NCBI GenBank assembly: GCA_963575645.1
Contig: OY754468.1
Location: 14,384,001 to 14,448,000 of the forward strand
Length of the DNA: 64,000 bases
Reading direction: 5' to 3'
Source of the DNA: Xanthostigma xanthostigma
Taxonomy: Eukaryota; Arthropoda; Insecta; Raphidioptera; Raphidiidae
Shown here: piece by piece, positions 9,401 to 18,359 of the stretch
How the letters are laid out: every line of letters begins with the position of its first letter
Numbering within the stretch: the first letter of the stretch is position 1
Notes under the pieces: model-generated
The model's input: the letters and a program-made list of their open reading frames with translations, nothing else
The model's database searches: none
What the model was told of the DNA's origin: nothing
Position numbers and translations under genes: made by a program

Positions 9401-10674
9401 CATACCAAACATCCTCCCAAAATTTGGTTTCAATCCGCTCATCCGTTTGGCTTGTATCGTGTTCACAGGCAAACAGACTAACAGACTAACGGACTAACAG
9501 ACTAACAGACTAACAGACTAACAGACTAACAGACAAACAGACAAACAGACGCACAGAGTTTTTTCAAATATATGTTTTTTGGATTCGGGGGACCTCAAAA
9601 CGGAAAGATATTTTTGAAAAGTGGTTTTTGACCTAAACTAGTTGTGGGTTGGAATGGTAAAATCGCAGGTATGCCGACAAAAATATATTGGATTGATTTA
9701 TTGTATATTTCGTCTACCGAGTGTTTTTTTTTTAACTTTGGACGTTTTTCTTTACAAAACAATGGGTTGAATAAAAAAAAATTTGAACGAAAGCTGTTGG
9801 GTTTCGAGGGGGAAATCGTTTGGACACAATAACCACCCCCACTATCTCAACCATCAGCAGGGGGTGGGGGTGTCTATTGTTTTTCAAATGGGAACTCCCA
9901 TTTTTTATCATTGAACTTTTTTCGTATGTGAAAATGAACACCTTTTTTTTTTAATTTAACTTTTAGTTTTTTTGCAAATCGCTAATAATGACTGATAACT
10001 CATTGACGAATTAGTACACTCTCAAGAAAACTCTCCATGGTAACGAATTTTATTTTTGTAAGTGGGTTGCATCGAAGTACTGAGTCATTCAAGCCGGAGA
10101 TGCAACGGAGGGGAGAGGATGACCTTTGTTTTTTAAACGCAGGGATATTGTTAAATCGGATATTGCTGTTCGTGAAAAAATAAAGATTTTTTATCTGAAC
10201 TTTTCTTCAATTCGGTTCGTAGTTTTTTACCAAAACGATTTTAAAAAAAAATCATTATTAGCGATTTGCAGAAAAAATAAGTTAAGTTTAAAAAAATTTC
10301 AGACAAAAGATGTTCCTTTTCACATACAAAAAAAAATCGATGATAAAAAAATGGGGGTTCCCATTTAATAAACAAGTCACCCCCGCCCCTGCTAAGGGGT
10401 ATAGTGGTGGGGGTGGTTATTGTGTCCAAACGATTTCCCCCTCGAAACCCGACAACTTTCGCTCGAACTTTTTTTATTCAACGTTGTTTTTTAAAGAAAG
10501 ATGTCCAGTTTTCAAAAAAAAAAAAAAAACATCCCACCCGCGCACATATAGCCTTTGTAGCTGAGCGCGTTTTGTATTAAAAAAAAAAAATTATAGAATA
10601 ATTACGAAATTATGCAACTTACCAAGAATAAGTCTTGCAATTTCCGCGGGCAGCAGTTTTCTTTCGGAAGACAT
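486..10674 (-). CDS. NPAT/Mxc-like LisH-domain protein, N-terminal 224 residues (multi-exon, runs off left edge)
   Basis: Six coding exons read right to left: 10674-10623, 8252-8100, 7615-7518, 1337-1140, 1036-910 and 529-486. All have AG/GT borders and the phases match at every junction (1, 1, 0, 0, 1, 0), giving an uninterrupted 224-codon frame that continues past the window. The start MSSERKLLPAEIARLILGYF closely resembles the LisH start of vertebrate NPAT and insect Mxc (LLPxxxARLxLGY), nuclear factors of the histone locus body that promote histone gene transcription. Residues about 7-68 fit LisH plus the following NPAT N-terminal region. Residues 69-101 form a proline- and arginine-rich linker (PAPPTRRSQR). 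Residues about 125-197 have a ubiquitin-like strand/helix pattern. A splice-acceptor-like sequence ends just before the ATG (about 10691), suggesting a non-coding 5' exon further right. Introns of 0.1-6 kb are filled with transposons. Further coding exons inside the large intron 3 cannot be excluded. Homology is by recollection of the family; the function is inferred. Confidence 0.72.
910..1337 (-). CDS. Exons 4 and 5 of the LisH-domain gene: ubiquitin-like segment
   Basis: Exon 4 (1337-1140, 66 codons) and exon 5 (1036-910, 42 codons plus one base) are separated by a 103-base intron with GTATGT donor and TTGCAG acceptor. Together they encode SVVVNIRPSMTMGELLHAV, then KFKLIVVDSCNDYVVRFNK, then CRELTVAEVGSTFERIHVV. 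The pattern of paired strands, a helix, two further strands, and a final turn and strand resembles the ubiquitin/beta-grasp fold, with the last block in the place of ubiquitin's GRTLSDYNIQ region. This is a fold guess from pattern only. The segment is markedly GC-richer than the flanking introns, as expected for coding sequence. Confidence 0.65.
1660..1925 (+). repeat. Diverged copy of the GCATGCGC-associated dispersed repeat
   Basis: Phrases such as TTTCCCCAAAAACA, 'tgtatcgtgttcacgagcaaacag' and 'ccattcctccatttgtggag' recur in better-preserved form at 9340-9660 and 62400-62700. It lies in intron 3 of the LisH gene. No coding frame of interest was seen. Confidence 0.5.
1940..2250 (+). repeat. 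Insect dispersed repeat, left part
   Basis: The segment begins with 'tattataaatgcgaaag' followed by 'ctctgcctgtctatta' and 'ccgattggatgaaattt', a phrase set widespread in insect interspersed repeats. The matching opposite end, 'cgaagtcgcgggtaaaagctagt', is at about 3128-3150. The composite unit is interrupted by the non-LTR fragment and by the hAT MITE. Confidence 0.45.
2259..2444. mobile_element. hAT-type MITE with 8-bp target duplication
   Basis: The 186-bp element starts CAGGCGCGGTCCGAAGGGGG and ends with the near-complement (GCTGCGGCCGCGCCTG). Long G and C runs lie just inside each end. It is flanked by identical 8-bp copies TCTAAAGG at 2251-2258 and 2445-2452. CAG-starting inverted ends with an 8-bp duplication are the hallmark of the hAT superfamily. 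It has no coding capacity, so it is non-autonomous. It interrupts the non-LTR retrotransposon fragment that continues at 2453. Confidence 0.85.
2453..2850 (+). pseudogene. 3' end of a CR1/Jockey-type non-LTR retrotransposon (broken)
   Basis: The frame reads ILKYGILAWGNSAHSMKIF, then QKKITRIMFNLNRYESCKG. This matches the C-terminal region of Jockey/CR1 reverse transcriptases ('YGi..WG', 'QKri.Ri', 'SC...F'). A stop follows near 2626, then a second frame and a 3' end with TCTAT repeats at 2827-2850, a typical tail of these elements. The catalytic core is absent. The hAT MITE sits at its 5' border. It lies in an intron of the LisH gene on the opposite strand. Confidence 0.65.
3198..3268 (-). repeat. 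tRNA-derived sequence (SINE-like or tRNA relic)
   Basis: On the minus strand, a T-arm-like block GTATGTTCGATTCCTGC lies next to GGTCGGCGCC, preceded by an anticodon-arm-like segment. The D-arm is not recognisable, so this is not a functional tRNA gene. It sits just beyond the dispersed repeat that ends near 3150. Confidence 0.4.
3409..3622. repeat. Near-perfect 214-bp palindrome
   Basis: The arms, about 92 bp each (3409-3500 and 3533-3622), are essentially exact complements and contain TTTTAAGCTT, AAGCGTGTTTTTTAG and their complements. The short spacer carries GGGGCGCTTTG and GAGCGCCC, which also pair. No target duplication is obvious. This is a foldback-type element or a cruciform-prone repeat. 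Confidence 0.8.
3642..4078. repeat. Three copies of a ~119-bp repeat
   Basis: A unit beginning GGATCTATAAAAGAATTTAT and ending in 'tttcaaattaatc' starts at 3644, 3763 and 3920. The first two are directly adjacent with a 119-bp period. The third is displaced by a 38-bp segment ('agacttcgggaaattgg...') that also follows the third copy. The copies are nearly identical, so the expansion is recent. Confidence 0.85.
4596..4808 (+). pseudogene. Two-exon open frame carried by the transposon, cut by the foldback
   Basis: The ATG at 4596 opens a 50-base exon (MSRLNSPVPEMDEETR) ending at a GTAAGA donor at 4646. After a 58-base intron ending TTTAG, the frame resumes at 4704 in phase (IVESIDIRGDGEIVFTKEN, then SINFEEDII). 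At 4808 the foldback element begins. On its far side (from 6022) the frame can continue for some codons before running into T/A-rich sequence. The product is short and acidic at its start and I recognise no family. It may be the start of a transposase or a captured host exon. The clean intron argues that it was once expressed. Confidence 0.5.
4809..6016. mobile_element. Foldback element with ~590-bp arms rich in GGATGGCA motifs
   Basis: It starts ATTCAAAGCAATGGCACGTC and ends with the exact complement, flanked by ATAAT at 4804-4808 and 6017-6021 (5-bp target duplication). The two arms are highly similar along their length and meet at a centre near 5380-5440 containing 'aataatgccatacgctgc'. 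Motifs GGATGGCA / TGCCATCC and GGTTGCC recur along each arm. Half-length copies consisting of one arm lie at 16331-16955 and 56010-56624. The long open frames on both strands are products of the palindrome and not genes. Confidence 0.85.
6868..7435 (+). mobile_element. CGTGATAACG-family element, copy A
   Basis: The element runs from TTGGTTGTCTGTAAAGTCGG to CGTTATCACGTCAAAA. The inner words ACGTGATAACGT (left) and ACGTTATCACGT (right) are complements. The right half has GCACGCACAGGGTCAGGCGG and then tandem GGAACGTTACGCGTTA units (about 7312-7350). Other copies are at 14402-15069 (same strand), 31505-31690 and 46085-46679 (opposite strand). There is no coding frame, so it is a MITE-like non-autonomous family. 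It lies in intron 3 of the LisH gene. Confidence 0.75.
8100..8252 (-). CDS. Exon 2 of the LisH-domain gene
   Basis: This 153-base exon is bounded by a ...CATTGTAG acceptor and a GTAAGTATTT donor. It completes the glycine codon split at exon 1 and encodes GYFEEDAKIYRYILNNY and, further on, PTTLVGHTLTEVLEDFLL. The order of conserved hydrophobics matches the NPAT N-terminus beyond LisH, where an I-P...L-T..L-x-E/D-F/Y block follows. Two longer overlapping open frames here run through the donor and acceptor and are not the real reading. Confidence 0.72.
8560..9660 (+). repeat. Dispersed repeat with GCGCATGCGC core and (AGACTAAC)n tract
   Basis: From about 9115 the sequence matches 62195-62700 closely ('aatcaaagcatgctgaactag', 'tctgcgcatgcgccgattttcccc', 'catcctcccaaaatttggttt'). 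A microsatellite of AGACTAAC / AGACAAAC units covers 9471-9550. Weaker relatives are at 1660-1925, 24180-24830 and 27990-28330. No open frame persists between copies, so it is a non-coding interspersed repeat in intron 1 of the LisH gene. Confidence 0.65.
9727..10520. repeat. ~790-bp imperfect inverted repeat with C/G-rich blocks
   Basis: Left-arm features ('cgaaagctgttgggtttcgag', 'ggaaatcgtttggacacaata', 'accacccccac', 'gcaaatcgctaataatga') recur in complement and reverse order at 10250-10500. Arms are about 270-300 bp around a spacer near 10020-10200. The short open frames here come from the repeat. It lies in intron 1 of the LisH gene. Confidence 0.75.
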
Positions 10675-10689
10675 GATGATGATACCTAC

Positions 10690-13600
10690 CTAAAATAAAA
10701 ACATTTTATTAAGATTAATTCTTACTTACAAATTACATTACCTAATATTATATCATTTTTATATACCTATAAAATCAAAAAATAATAATTAATAAACCGA
10801 CTTTTTAATACCAGACGCCTCTGCCATAGAAGGGATTTACTTTGGGTCTCCTCAATTAAGCAAAAATCAAATGAAGATATATATGAATAAGCAACACGAA
10901 AACTGAAAAAAGTTGTACCTAACGTAACAAATTGAGCGGGGGCCATTCAAAAATCAAAAGAAAAAGTAGGTACGTCACGTTGAATTATGGATGTCCCCTA
11001 TGTGAAATACCAATTGCTGATTTGGGGGGAAAAATTGGATCTAGTTTCGATCGGGATGAAACTGGGCATTTATTGACCTTGGTGGGACATGAAAAACCTC
11101 CAAAGGATTTTGGCGCAAATGCCCCATAAGTTCATAACATTTTTATGATAGTTAAAAGTTTTTACCATTTAGGTACGCCATTTATTCTTATTACTGTTTT
11201 AAGTCGTTTTATTTATATTTCATACGAATTTAGCTTTACCGTTGTATGCGGTGTTGTGTGCGCGGGTGGATGGAGGTCCAGGCGAAGTGTGACATTAATA
11301 TTATTATGCTTTAAAGCCACACGAACCGTAGTACCATTACGCACGTGATACCTATTATGTAATTTTTGCAAGCACCTCCTATGTTTTCAAAATTTATTGA
11401 CAGTTCTGTTTGTTTTGAACAAACGTCACTTCTAATTATTATTGTAAAACTGACAAAACAGTGATTTACTATGGAATTGGTATAGCGCGAACAATTTTGT
11501 TATTTCATCGTACTAGTGCGTTAAGAGTTACTTTACATGTCTGCAGTATTATATGCATGAGAGGCAGCTTTTATAGGGGGGAAAATTATGTTTTCGAATA
11601 TATAGGTATGTATTTTAAGAAATAAAGATAATACATAACTATTACAATACTGCAAAATAATTTAATCATTTTTATTAGGAGTGTACTTATACCTACCTAT
11701 TAATTTATTAGACTTAAAAATTTTATTTGTTTGCACAAAGATTAATAAAAAGTCCTAATAAGGAATGTATAATATGCTAGTAAATATTTTCTGAAACGTA
11801 ATACGTTGATAGGTACGAAATATATTTCACTATAAACGCAAAATCGTAACTCGTAAGTTTATTTCATAACGTAACAAAATACAAGTATAGGTATTATTAC
11901 GTCGTCTAAAATGCTCTGATGCTAATGCGCAGTAACTTTCCCACGGACCGGCTGCGGCATTTCATTGGATAACTTAACCGACAAAGACACACCACACCTA
12001 CAGTCAGCCATGTTGGTTTTTGTTTTTATAGCACGCTTTTGTTAATTCTAATAGAAAAAAATTAACAATATTATTTTAAAAGAATGTAGTTGAACCTTAT
12101 ATTACAGAAAATAATTTATAGAACTACGTTAGTACAATAAATAGGGAAAACTGCAAAAACCAACATTTTTGAGGCGACAAACCAACTATATATAGGTACT
12201 TGATATAATTGAATTTAAATTTACTGAAATTAATATTTGCAGTACCTATTCAGATTTTTTTTTAAATAGATACTTATGTAATTCGTTTTTCAAGACATGA
12301 TGCACGTCATGTATTTATAGCGGCTATAAAAAATATTGGGCGCGTTAATTTGTATAAAAACACATTTTTTATTATTAAAACGCAGAGCTAATTCTTAGTT
12401 TCGATGACATGGCCGATTTCGATGCGATTTTTATTCTAGGATACATTTTTTCGGGTAGGTTGTTATCCAAACCAATAGGTATAGCAGAGCCTTGATAATC
12501 CGTGAATAGTCGATAATCCGAACAACCCTGTTCCCTAATATTTACGTAATTTACGGGATATATTTTTATAACATGTAAATTAATAAAACCAACTCGAGTC
12601 CCCGATAGGTCGCTATGGTTATATGAAATCATAAATGATTGTTGTGAAACAATTGCAACAAAAAAAAACAATTATTGTTGTTTCAAATCCCTTCTTGTAG
12701 AGATATAAAATAATGCAAAAATTATAAGTAAGTATACCTAATAGGTACCTATAGGTAAGAATTATGATATATCCATAATGCGATGTTTACTGTTTAATCA
12801 TTTACAAAGTAATAAAATATAAAATTAATAATTTTCAATACCAAGTAAATGTTATTATGTTCTTAAAAAAATAATATTTGATGTCTTATTGTTGACTGTG
12901 TCTATTTTCATTAATAAATTATGAACATTTTAATGGTAGTCTTATTATTTCACGGTTAATATTAAGTTATTCGACGTTTTTCATGTTAGCTGTGAATTTT
13001 AAACTTTAGCAGTTCAACAGCGTCGGAGGAACTGTACCTTAACATACACGTTGGTTAACTGCATAAAATATATCTAATTGAAAAAATAATTGGAAAATTA
13101 AAAAAGTTTAATTGTTTTACAACGTACCTTTTTCGAACAAAAATGCAATATACTAATACTTTATATTACTACACAGAACACTGATATATTATGCAAGCGT
13201 ACCTATACTTACAGAAAGTCAGAGATATACTAACTGCGAAATATACTTCGGTCAATCGAACTAAAATGAAGACATCAGACTCACTAAAAGATAGTGGGGG
13301 AAGTTTCGTAACTACATGATAGAAAAAGATGCGTTTATTATTATCTCAACCAAACCATATTGTATCTGTGTAGAAAAAGTGTTTTCAAATAAATTATATT
13401 CAACGTATTTCAATAAGTTGGCAGTTCCATTTACTTCATAAAACTAAAAAAAGAAACTATGGCATTTTAATTTTCAGGTAATCTAACGTAAACTTCCTAC
13501 ATATTTAATTAATTTTCCATAATTTTTTAAAATGGAATTTTTTGTACCCCACCATATTTGTCAAAGTAGCCAATCAGAGCACTGCAGACACGTGTATATC

Positions 13601-13730
13601 ATGCTCATCCTTGATCGTGTACCTGACGCCTGTAATATAAATAATAAAAAATATCCACTGGCACATTTTGGATTTTATGATGCAACTAAGTAGGTATTTT
13701 TTTTTTAGTTCAGAAAATTACGTACTTACC
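10690..13730. other. 3 kb without a recognisable coding gene; possible upstream region of the LisH gene
   Basis: The stretch is AT-rich with many 'tacctata' strings. The segment 10920-11130 reads like an interspersed repeat. A CG-richer patch at 11925-12015 contains ATTGG (CCAAT on the minus strand) and is a possible promoter or 5' exon area for the LisH gene, whose 5' leader appears to be spliced. Near 12490-12530 are GATAATCCG words resembling Tigger ends. No RNA gene or conserved frame was seen; the 98-codon frame at 12375-12671 overlaps these repeat words. Confidence 0.4.
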
Positions 13731-13732
13731 TA

Positions 13733-14090
13733 CAGTAGAACCCCGATTATCCGAGATAACATGGGGAACACCCTACTCGGATAACTGAAAACTCGGATAA
13801 TCCGGATTTATTTTTTATTTATTACAAAAGTAAACACAAATGTACTTTAAACGGTTTATAAACGTTTTTATCATGTAAATATTTTTATTAATAAATTATT
13901 TTATTGCCCCGACGATTTTAAATGGAAATATGTACCTACATTACTATTACATACTATATTTTAGAAGCTCGGTTAATACGGATATTGGGTCTTTAGTGGC
14001 TCGATTAATCCGGATCATATAGACGCATTAGATTGGCTCGGTTAATCCAGAGCTCGGATAATTGCGACTCGAATAATCGAGGTTCTACTG
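13733..14090. mobile_element. Tigger/pogo-type MITE with TA target duplication
   Basis: The 358-bp element starts CAGTAGAACCCCGATTATCC and ends with a near-complement (GATTATTCGAG reversed) closing in GGTTCTACTG. It is flanked by TA at 13731-13732 and 14091-14092. Internal copies of the end motif (CTCGGATAATCCGG, CTCGATTAATCCGG) repeat the terminal theme. There is no coding capacity. CAGTA-type ends with TA duplication identify the pogo/Tigger branch of Tc1/mariner. Confidence 0.88.
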
Positions 14091-14384
14091 TATTTACGCC
14101 TTGCCTTTTTCACTATTTTTCAATGTACTTACACATACTTAATATAAATTTTTGTTTTTATACGAAAAAAAAAACTTTTTACCTACGTCGTTTCTGAAAA
14201 TAATTGAAGAATTATTTTAATTAAAAAAAAAAAAACCAAATTCTCAGTATTGACTTTGTTTTTAAAGCCTGAAATTGATGAAAATTCGTTAATAGATGTA
14301 GGTATGTTAGATGCTAAAACATTAAAAAAAGAACTTATTCCGAAGACGCAAGAATAAGAAATTACAACATTTGAAGACTATAAA

Positions 14385-15537
14385 AACTTTTTAACAAAAA
14401 ATTTGGTTGTCTGTAAAGTCGGTTTACGGACGATAGTTTTACGTGATAACGTATTCCGTAATACATAACCTAAACCTCCCAAAATTTGGTTTCAATCCGC
14501 TTATCCTTGGTGTCGGAATGATAAGAAATGTCAAAAGTGACGTTTGCAACTTACAAAGTATTATGTTCTAATAATAATTAGTTATTCCAATACTTAACTT
14601 AGAAGGCGTTGCATTTCACAATATACTAATGTCAAAAAAATGAATTAAACATTAGAAATGCAGCCGTTTTCATGTTAAGACAAGACATACGTTTGCTTCT
14701 AATTTCCATGTACGGCAAACAAAGACAACCGACCGCGTCGCGCCATGCATTTGACAACATTGCATTTATATAGCTATTTTTCTATATAAATTTGTATAAA
14801 ATATTTTTCTATATAAATTTGTATAAAAAAACTGTTTAGGCAAATTCTGTTATACGAAATCTATGTAAAATGTTCTCCTCTTTCGTTTAAGACTGGTTTC
14901 AAACCGATCTGATTTAAATTGAGCGAGAAATTAGCAAAAAGCACGCACAGGGTCAGGCGGAACGTTACGCGTTATGCGTTACGCGTTACACTTTTTCGTA
15001 CATGCAGCCGGTGTTTTATCAATTTATAATATTGGTGATTCATCAATTTATAAGACGTTATCACGTCAAAAATTAAACCGCCGAAAAACTGAAAAGCAAA
15101 AAATAATAAATCTTTTTATTTAACTAAGTTCTATCTAAGTAGTTGAACGTATGTGACAGTCTAGTATATCTAAGTAATTTTGAGTCGGCGTCAACAATCC
15201 TTCGCCGGGAGCGTTCACGGAGTTAATGTCAGCGACAGAGCAACCCGAACGGGCACACACTGAGGCCACACGTCTTTGCGAGTGATCGTGTGGAGAGCGC
15301 ATGTTTGGAATGTTAATGTTTATCGCTGGAGATTTCACGTATCATTGTTAATTTGATTTGGTTATTTCTTTTAGTGATCTTTGTTCATTGATGGTTTGAC
15401 GCCGACTCAAAATTACTTAGATATATACTAGACTGTCACATACGTTCAACTACTTAGATAGAACTTAGTTAAATAAAAAGATTTATTATTTTTTGCTTTT
15501 CAGTTTTTCGGCGGTTTAATTTTTTTGTTAAAAAGTT
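14385..15537. mobile_element. Foldback element with TTAAACCGCCG ends, copy 1 (interrupted)
   Basis: Inverted arms of about 170 bp (15070-15240 and 15385-15537) contain 'ttaaaccgccgaaaaactg', 'gttgaacgtatgtgacagtc' and 'gagtcggcgtcaa' with their complements. The spacer holds CG-rich sequence with ATGTTTGG. The outermost left end (14385-14401) is separated by the CGTGATAACG insertion. Copy 2 is at 33159-33650. A 67-codon minus frame (15135-15338) lies across an arm and is not a gene. Confidence 0.8.
14402..15069 (+). mobile_element. CGTGATAACG-family element, copy B, inserted in a foldback end
   Basis: Nearly the same sequence as copy A (6868-7435) with one extra internal segment near 14680-14760. 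It splits the left arm of the foldback at 14385-15537: the unsplit form 'actttttaacaaaaaaa' + 'ttaaaccgccg' is seen at 33161-33190. The A-rich stretch beside both borders makes the exact target duplication ambiguous. Confidence 0.75.
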
Positions 15538-15539
15538 TT

Positions 15540-16000
15540 TATTTTATAATTTTTTGTGGCTATATAATTTATACCTAATTGTAATACACAACTCAGCATG
15601 AAAATCTGTGAGTGAACAATAAATCACCCTTATTTTCCCACCCTTAGGGTAGAAATTTTTTTCCAAATTTATATGGGACCAGCTTCGGGGTATACCCTTT
15701 CCAATAAAAGAAGAATTATCAAAATTGGACTACTCTGTAAAAAGTTATGTGTGGTCATACATTACAATCAGTGAGTGAACAATCAATCATCCCCTGTTTT
15801 GCTACCCTTAGGGTTGGAATTTTTTTACCAAATTTATATGGGACCAACTTCGGGGTATACCCTTTCAAACAAAAAAATAAATATCAAAATCGGACTACTC
15901 TGTAAAAAGTTATACGTGATCATACATAAATAAAAAAAAAAAAAATATATACGCGTCGACTTGAGAACCTCCTCCGTTTTTGTTTTTCGTCGGTTAAAAA
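15540..16000 (+). repeat. Repeat linked to the foldback: two-unit 'ctcggggtataccct' block
   Basis: The sequence is shared with 33650-34110. It includes two similar units (from about 15600 and 15765), each with 'gtgagtgaacaat', 'cacccttagggt' and 'ttcggggtataccctttc'. It ends in 'gaacctcctccgtttttg', then 'ttcgtcggttaaaaa', a common end of insect interspersed repeats. It follows the foldback in both places, so the two probably moved together as one 0.9 kb unit. Confidence 0.65.
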
Positions 16001-16330
16001 TGAAAATTGTGTTATTCGATAATAATCGTAAACGACACCAACAGGCCATTACCTACAAAAAATAATGAAATGCGGCAAAAAAGTCTTACGCGAAGCCATA
16101 GCTACGAGAAAGTTTAGAATGCCTAATGTAAAGAAGATTAGTACCTACAGTCAACGAACACAAATTAATTATTGTTGAAACCTAGAAAAAATTTTGTAGG
16201 TAATGGATGCAAATTTAGATTTAGGTACTTAAAGGTATGTAGAATAAACTGAGAAAACTTTGCCCTTGAATTTTCGTGCGGAAAATCGGAAAATTCTTAT
16301 ATAAAGATATAAAACCCGTTTTTCCCATAT

Positions 16331-16955
16331 AACTCATGAAAATAACAATTTTTTGCAGCGTATGGCATTATTGTTATTTTCATGAGTTTTGGGGGGTGGC
16401 TAAATAGGGGTAAATTTAATCGAAATCGGATGGCATTGATACACACCATTATTAATTGTACTTAGGACAGTATAAATTTCGAATGCCATCCGATTTGAAC
16501 AATTTTTAGTGTGTTTTTTTACTTATTGTTGAAACAATCGAAAAAAAGGGTTTTTCGGCGACTTTGAGGGGTTGTTTCTCCGAAACTGCCCATCGGGATC
16601 GGATGGCAATTTTCTTGCCAACGTATGGTGGTATCAATAAGTATGCTCACTAATTTTGAAGCGGTTGCCTTTTCACTTTTTTTTCTTTTTTCTTTTTATT
16701 CGCTAGTGCAAAAACGGCCCGCGTGTTTCGGCTAGCAAAAAAATTTTATTATATAATTAGGGTATTTCCTTCAATGCTACCACATTTTTATCCGGTTGCC
16801 TTTTCAAAAATTTTTCGATTTTGCCCCACCCCCATATCGCCGCCCCTGTTCACTTTGGCCGCTAACAGGGGACTCTGTACCACTCAAAGGCCCAGACTAC
16901 CACTCGCCATCCGGTTGCCTGTCCGACACCGGATTGACGTGCCATTGCTTTGAAT
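16331..16955 (+). mobile_element. Single-arm copy of the GGATGGCA foldback
   Basis: Matches the right arm of the 4809-6016 foldback from its centre to its end (...GACGTGCCATTGCTTTGAAT). The beginning is a short inverted repeat around 'gcagcgtatggcatta'. A few substitutions and a small deletion near 16840 mark it as older. No protein is proposed from the open frame at 16723-16953. Confidence 0.8.
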
Positions 16956-17722
16956 AAATGTTCCTGGACGAAAAATCGGTTTTATCCAGAGAACGACCCG
17001 TTAATAAATGTAGAAATAAAAAAATCACCCACATTTTAGTCGTAAAAAAAAGCTCCAATATATTTTTGTCACAACTTAAAAAAATTGTATGTATATAGGT
17101 AGTATAAACAAAAATTATACAAAAAACTATTTGTAAAACCCCATCTAGACATCGCATTGCTTAAAAACTACGAAGAGTCGATGGAAGAAGTTTGCTAATT
17201 AAGTGGAAAAGTACATTCCGTTTAAGGACACATGAAAAAATCTTCCAGTCCGGAAAACTATCTTGTATCCACGTTTACATTTACTTATTAATTATTAATT
17301 GTATTTATAAACATTCGACAATCCACACGTTTACCTTCTTATATCTATATCTATACTAGTAGGTACTAATACTAATATATTATAAAGCTTAAGAGTTTGT
17401 TTGTTTGTTTGAACGCGCTAATCTCAGGAACTACTGGTTCAAATTGAAAGAAAAATTTTTGTTGGATAGCCCATTTATCGAGGAAGGCTATAAGCTATAT
17501 AATATCACGCTAAACGACCTAGTCAACAATTACCATGCATCAATAGCTCCGGTGTGCTGGACAGGTAACAATATAGGTAAACCAAAAAAAAAGCTACGAC
17601 CATTAGGAGCGGAGCATTATTGAAAAATGTTGCAAAATGTATCTCAAAAATAAGCTTCTATTCAGGTGAAATGCACTAACTAAATACATATACTTATATT
17701 AGCGTTGTATGAGTACGTATAA

Positions 17723-17788
17723 GACTCAATTGGTAGAGCATGCGACTGTCAATATCAGGGTCGTGGGTTCGAGCCCCACGTTGGGCGA
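17723..17788 (+). tRNA. tRNA-Lys-derived pseudogene (5' acceptor missing)
   Basis: From 'gactcaattggtagagc' the D-arm, anticodon arm and T-arm follow, with TGGGTTCGAGCCCCACG and the 3' acceptor TTGGGCG as in tRNA-Lys. The 5' acceptor strand, which should pair with TTGGGCG, is not present, and the anticodon loop reads CTGTCAA instead of CTCTTAA. It is not functional and is part of the repeat pair. Confidence 0.55.
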
Positions 17789-18007
17789 AAACATTTTGAT
17801 TTTTTTTTTATTTTCTACATTTCTTTCTTCTAAGCAGGGTTGCCAACTCCTAACAATCTTTCCCCCCAACCACAATTTAAATTATCCCTAAAAACCCCCT
17901 AGAAAATAATTGTTTTACTTTACGATAGACCGCGCTCGGTCGCCTTACATAGCAGAATAGTAAATACCGTCGTCAAAGAGGAAAACTTTGTTGAAGATAA
18001 TATATTC

Positions 18008-18080
18008 GCCGACGTGGGGCTTGAACCCATGATACTGACATTAAGAGTCTTACGCTCTACCGACTGAGCTATCCGGGCTT
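18008..18080 (-). tRNA. tRNA-Lys(CTT)-like sequence, degenerate
   Basis: On the minus strand the sequence begins GCCCGGATAGCTCAGTCGG and carries loop CTCTTAA (anticodon CTT). The B-box GGTTCAAGCCC is present, but the anticodon and T stems have mismatches and the 3' acceptor is shortened (GTCGGCG). It resembles tRNA-Lys-CTT closely enough to name its origin. As it sits in an inverted repeat pair, I take it as a repeat-borne pseudogene. Confidence 0.6.
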
Positions 18081-18359
18081 ATGAACGTGACGCGCTTATA
18101 TTGGAATATTTATAGTTAAGGCATTTCACCTGATAATATTTGTCAGACGGACTAATTTTGAGATACATCTTGCAACATTTTTCATTGATGTTCCGCTCCA
18201 ATTGGTCGTAGCGTGATATTACATTGCCTATAGCCTTACTCGATAAATAGGCTATCCAACAAAAAAATTTTTTTTTCAATTCGAACCAGTAGTTTCTGAG
18301 ATTAGCGCGTTCAACCAAACAAACAAACAAACTCTTCAGCTTTTTATATTAGTATAGAT

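Larger units (their letters stand above)
17385..18345. repeat. Head-to-head pair of tRNA-Lys-associated repeats
   Basis: Two copies of a ~370-bp repeat face each other. Each has (GTTT)n, then 'gaacgcgctaatctcagga', 'ttggatagcccatttatcgag' and 'aaaatgttgcaa.atgtatctc', and ends towards the centre in a tRNA-Lys-like block. The copies span 17385-17790 (+) and 18008-18345 (-). The 220-bp centre contains unrelated sequence. The arrangement resembles tRNA-headed SINE-like repeats; the body motif is common in insect genomes. Confidence 0.7.

Noticed and set aside
9471..9550. CRISPR-like regular repeat (AGACTAAC units)
   Set aside because: There are no spacers; it is an 8-bp microsatellite in a eukaryotic interspersed repeat.
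12375..12671. 98-codon minus-strand frame
   Set aside because: It overlaps GATAATCCG repeat words and has no recognisable motif.
17723..18080. Two functional tRNA-Lys genes
   Set aside because: One lacks the 5' acceptor strand and has an altered anticodon loop; the other has mismatched stems. Both are embedded in a dispersed repeat pair.
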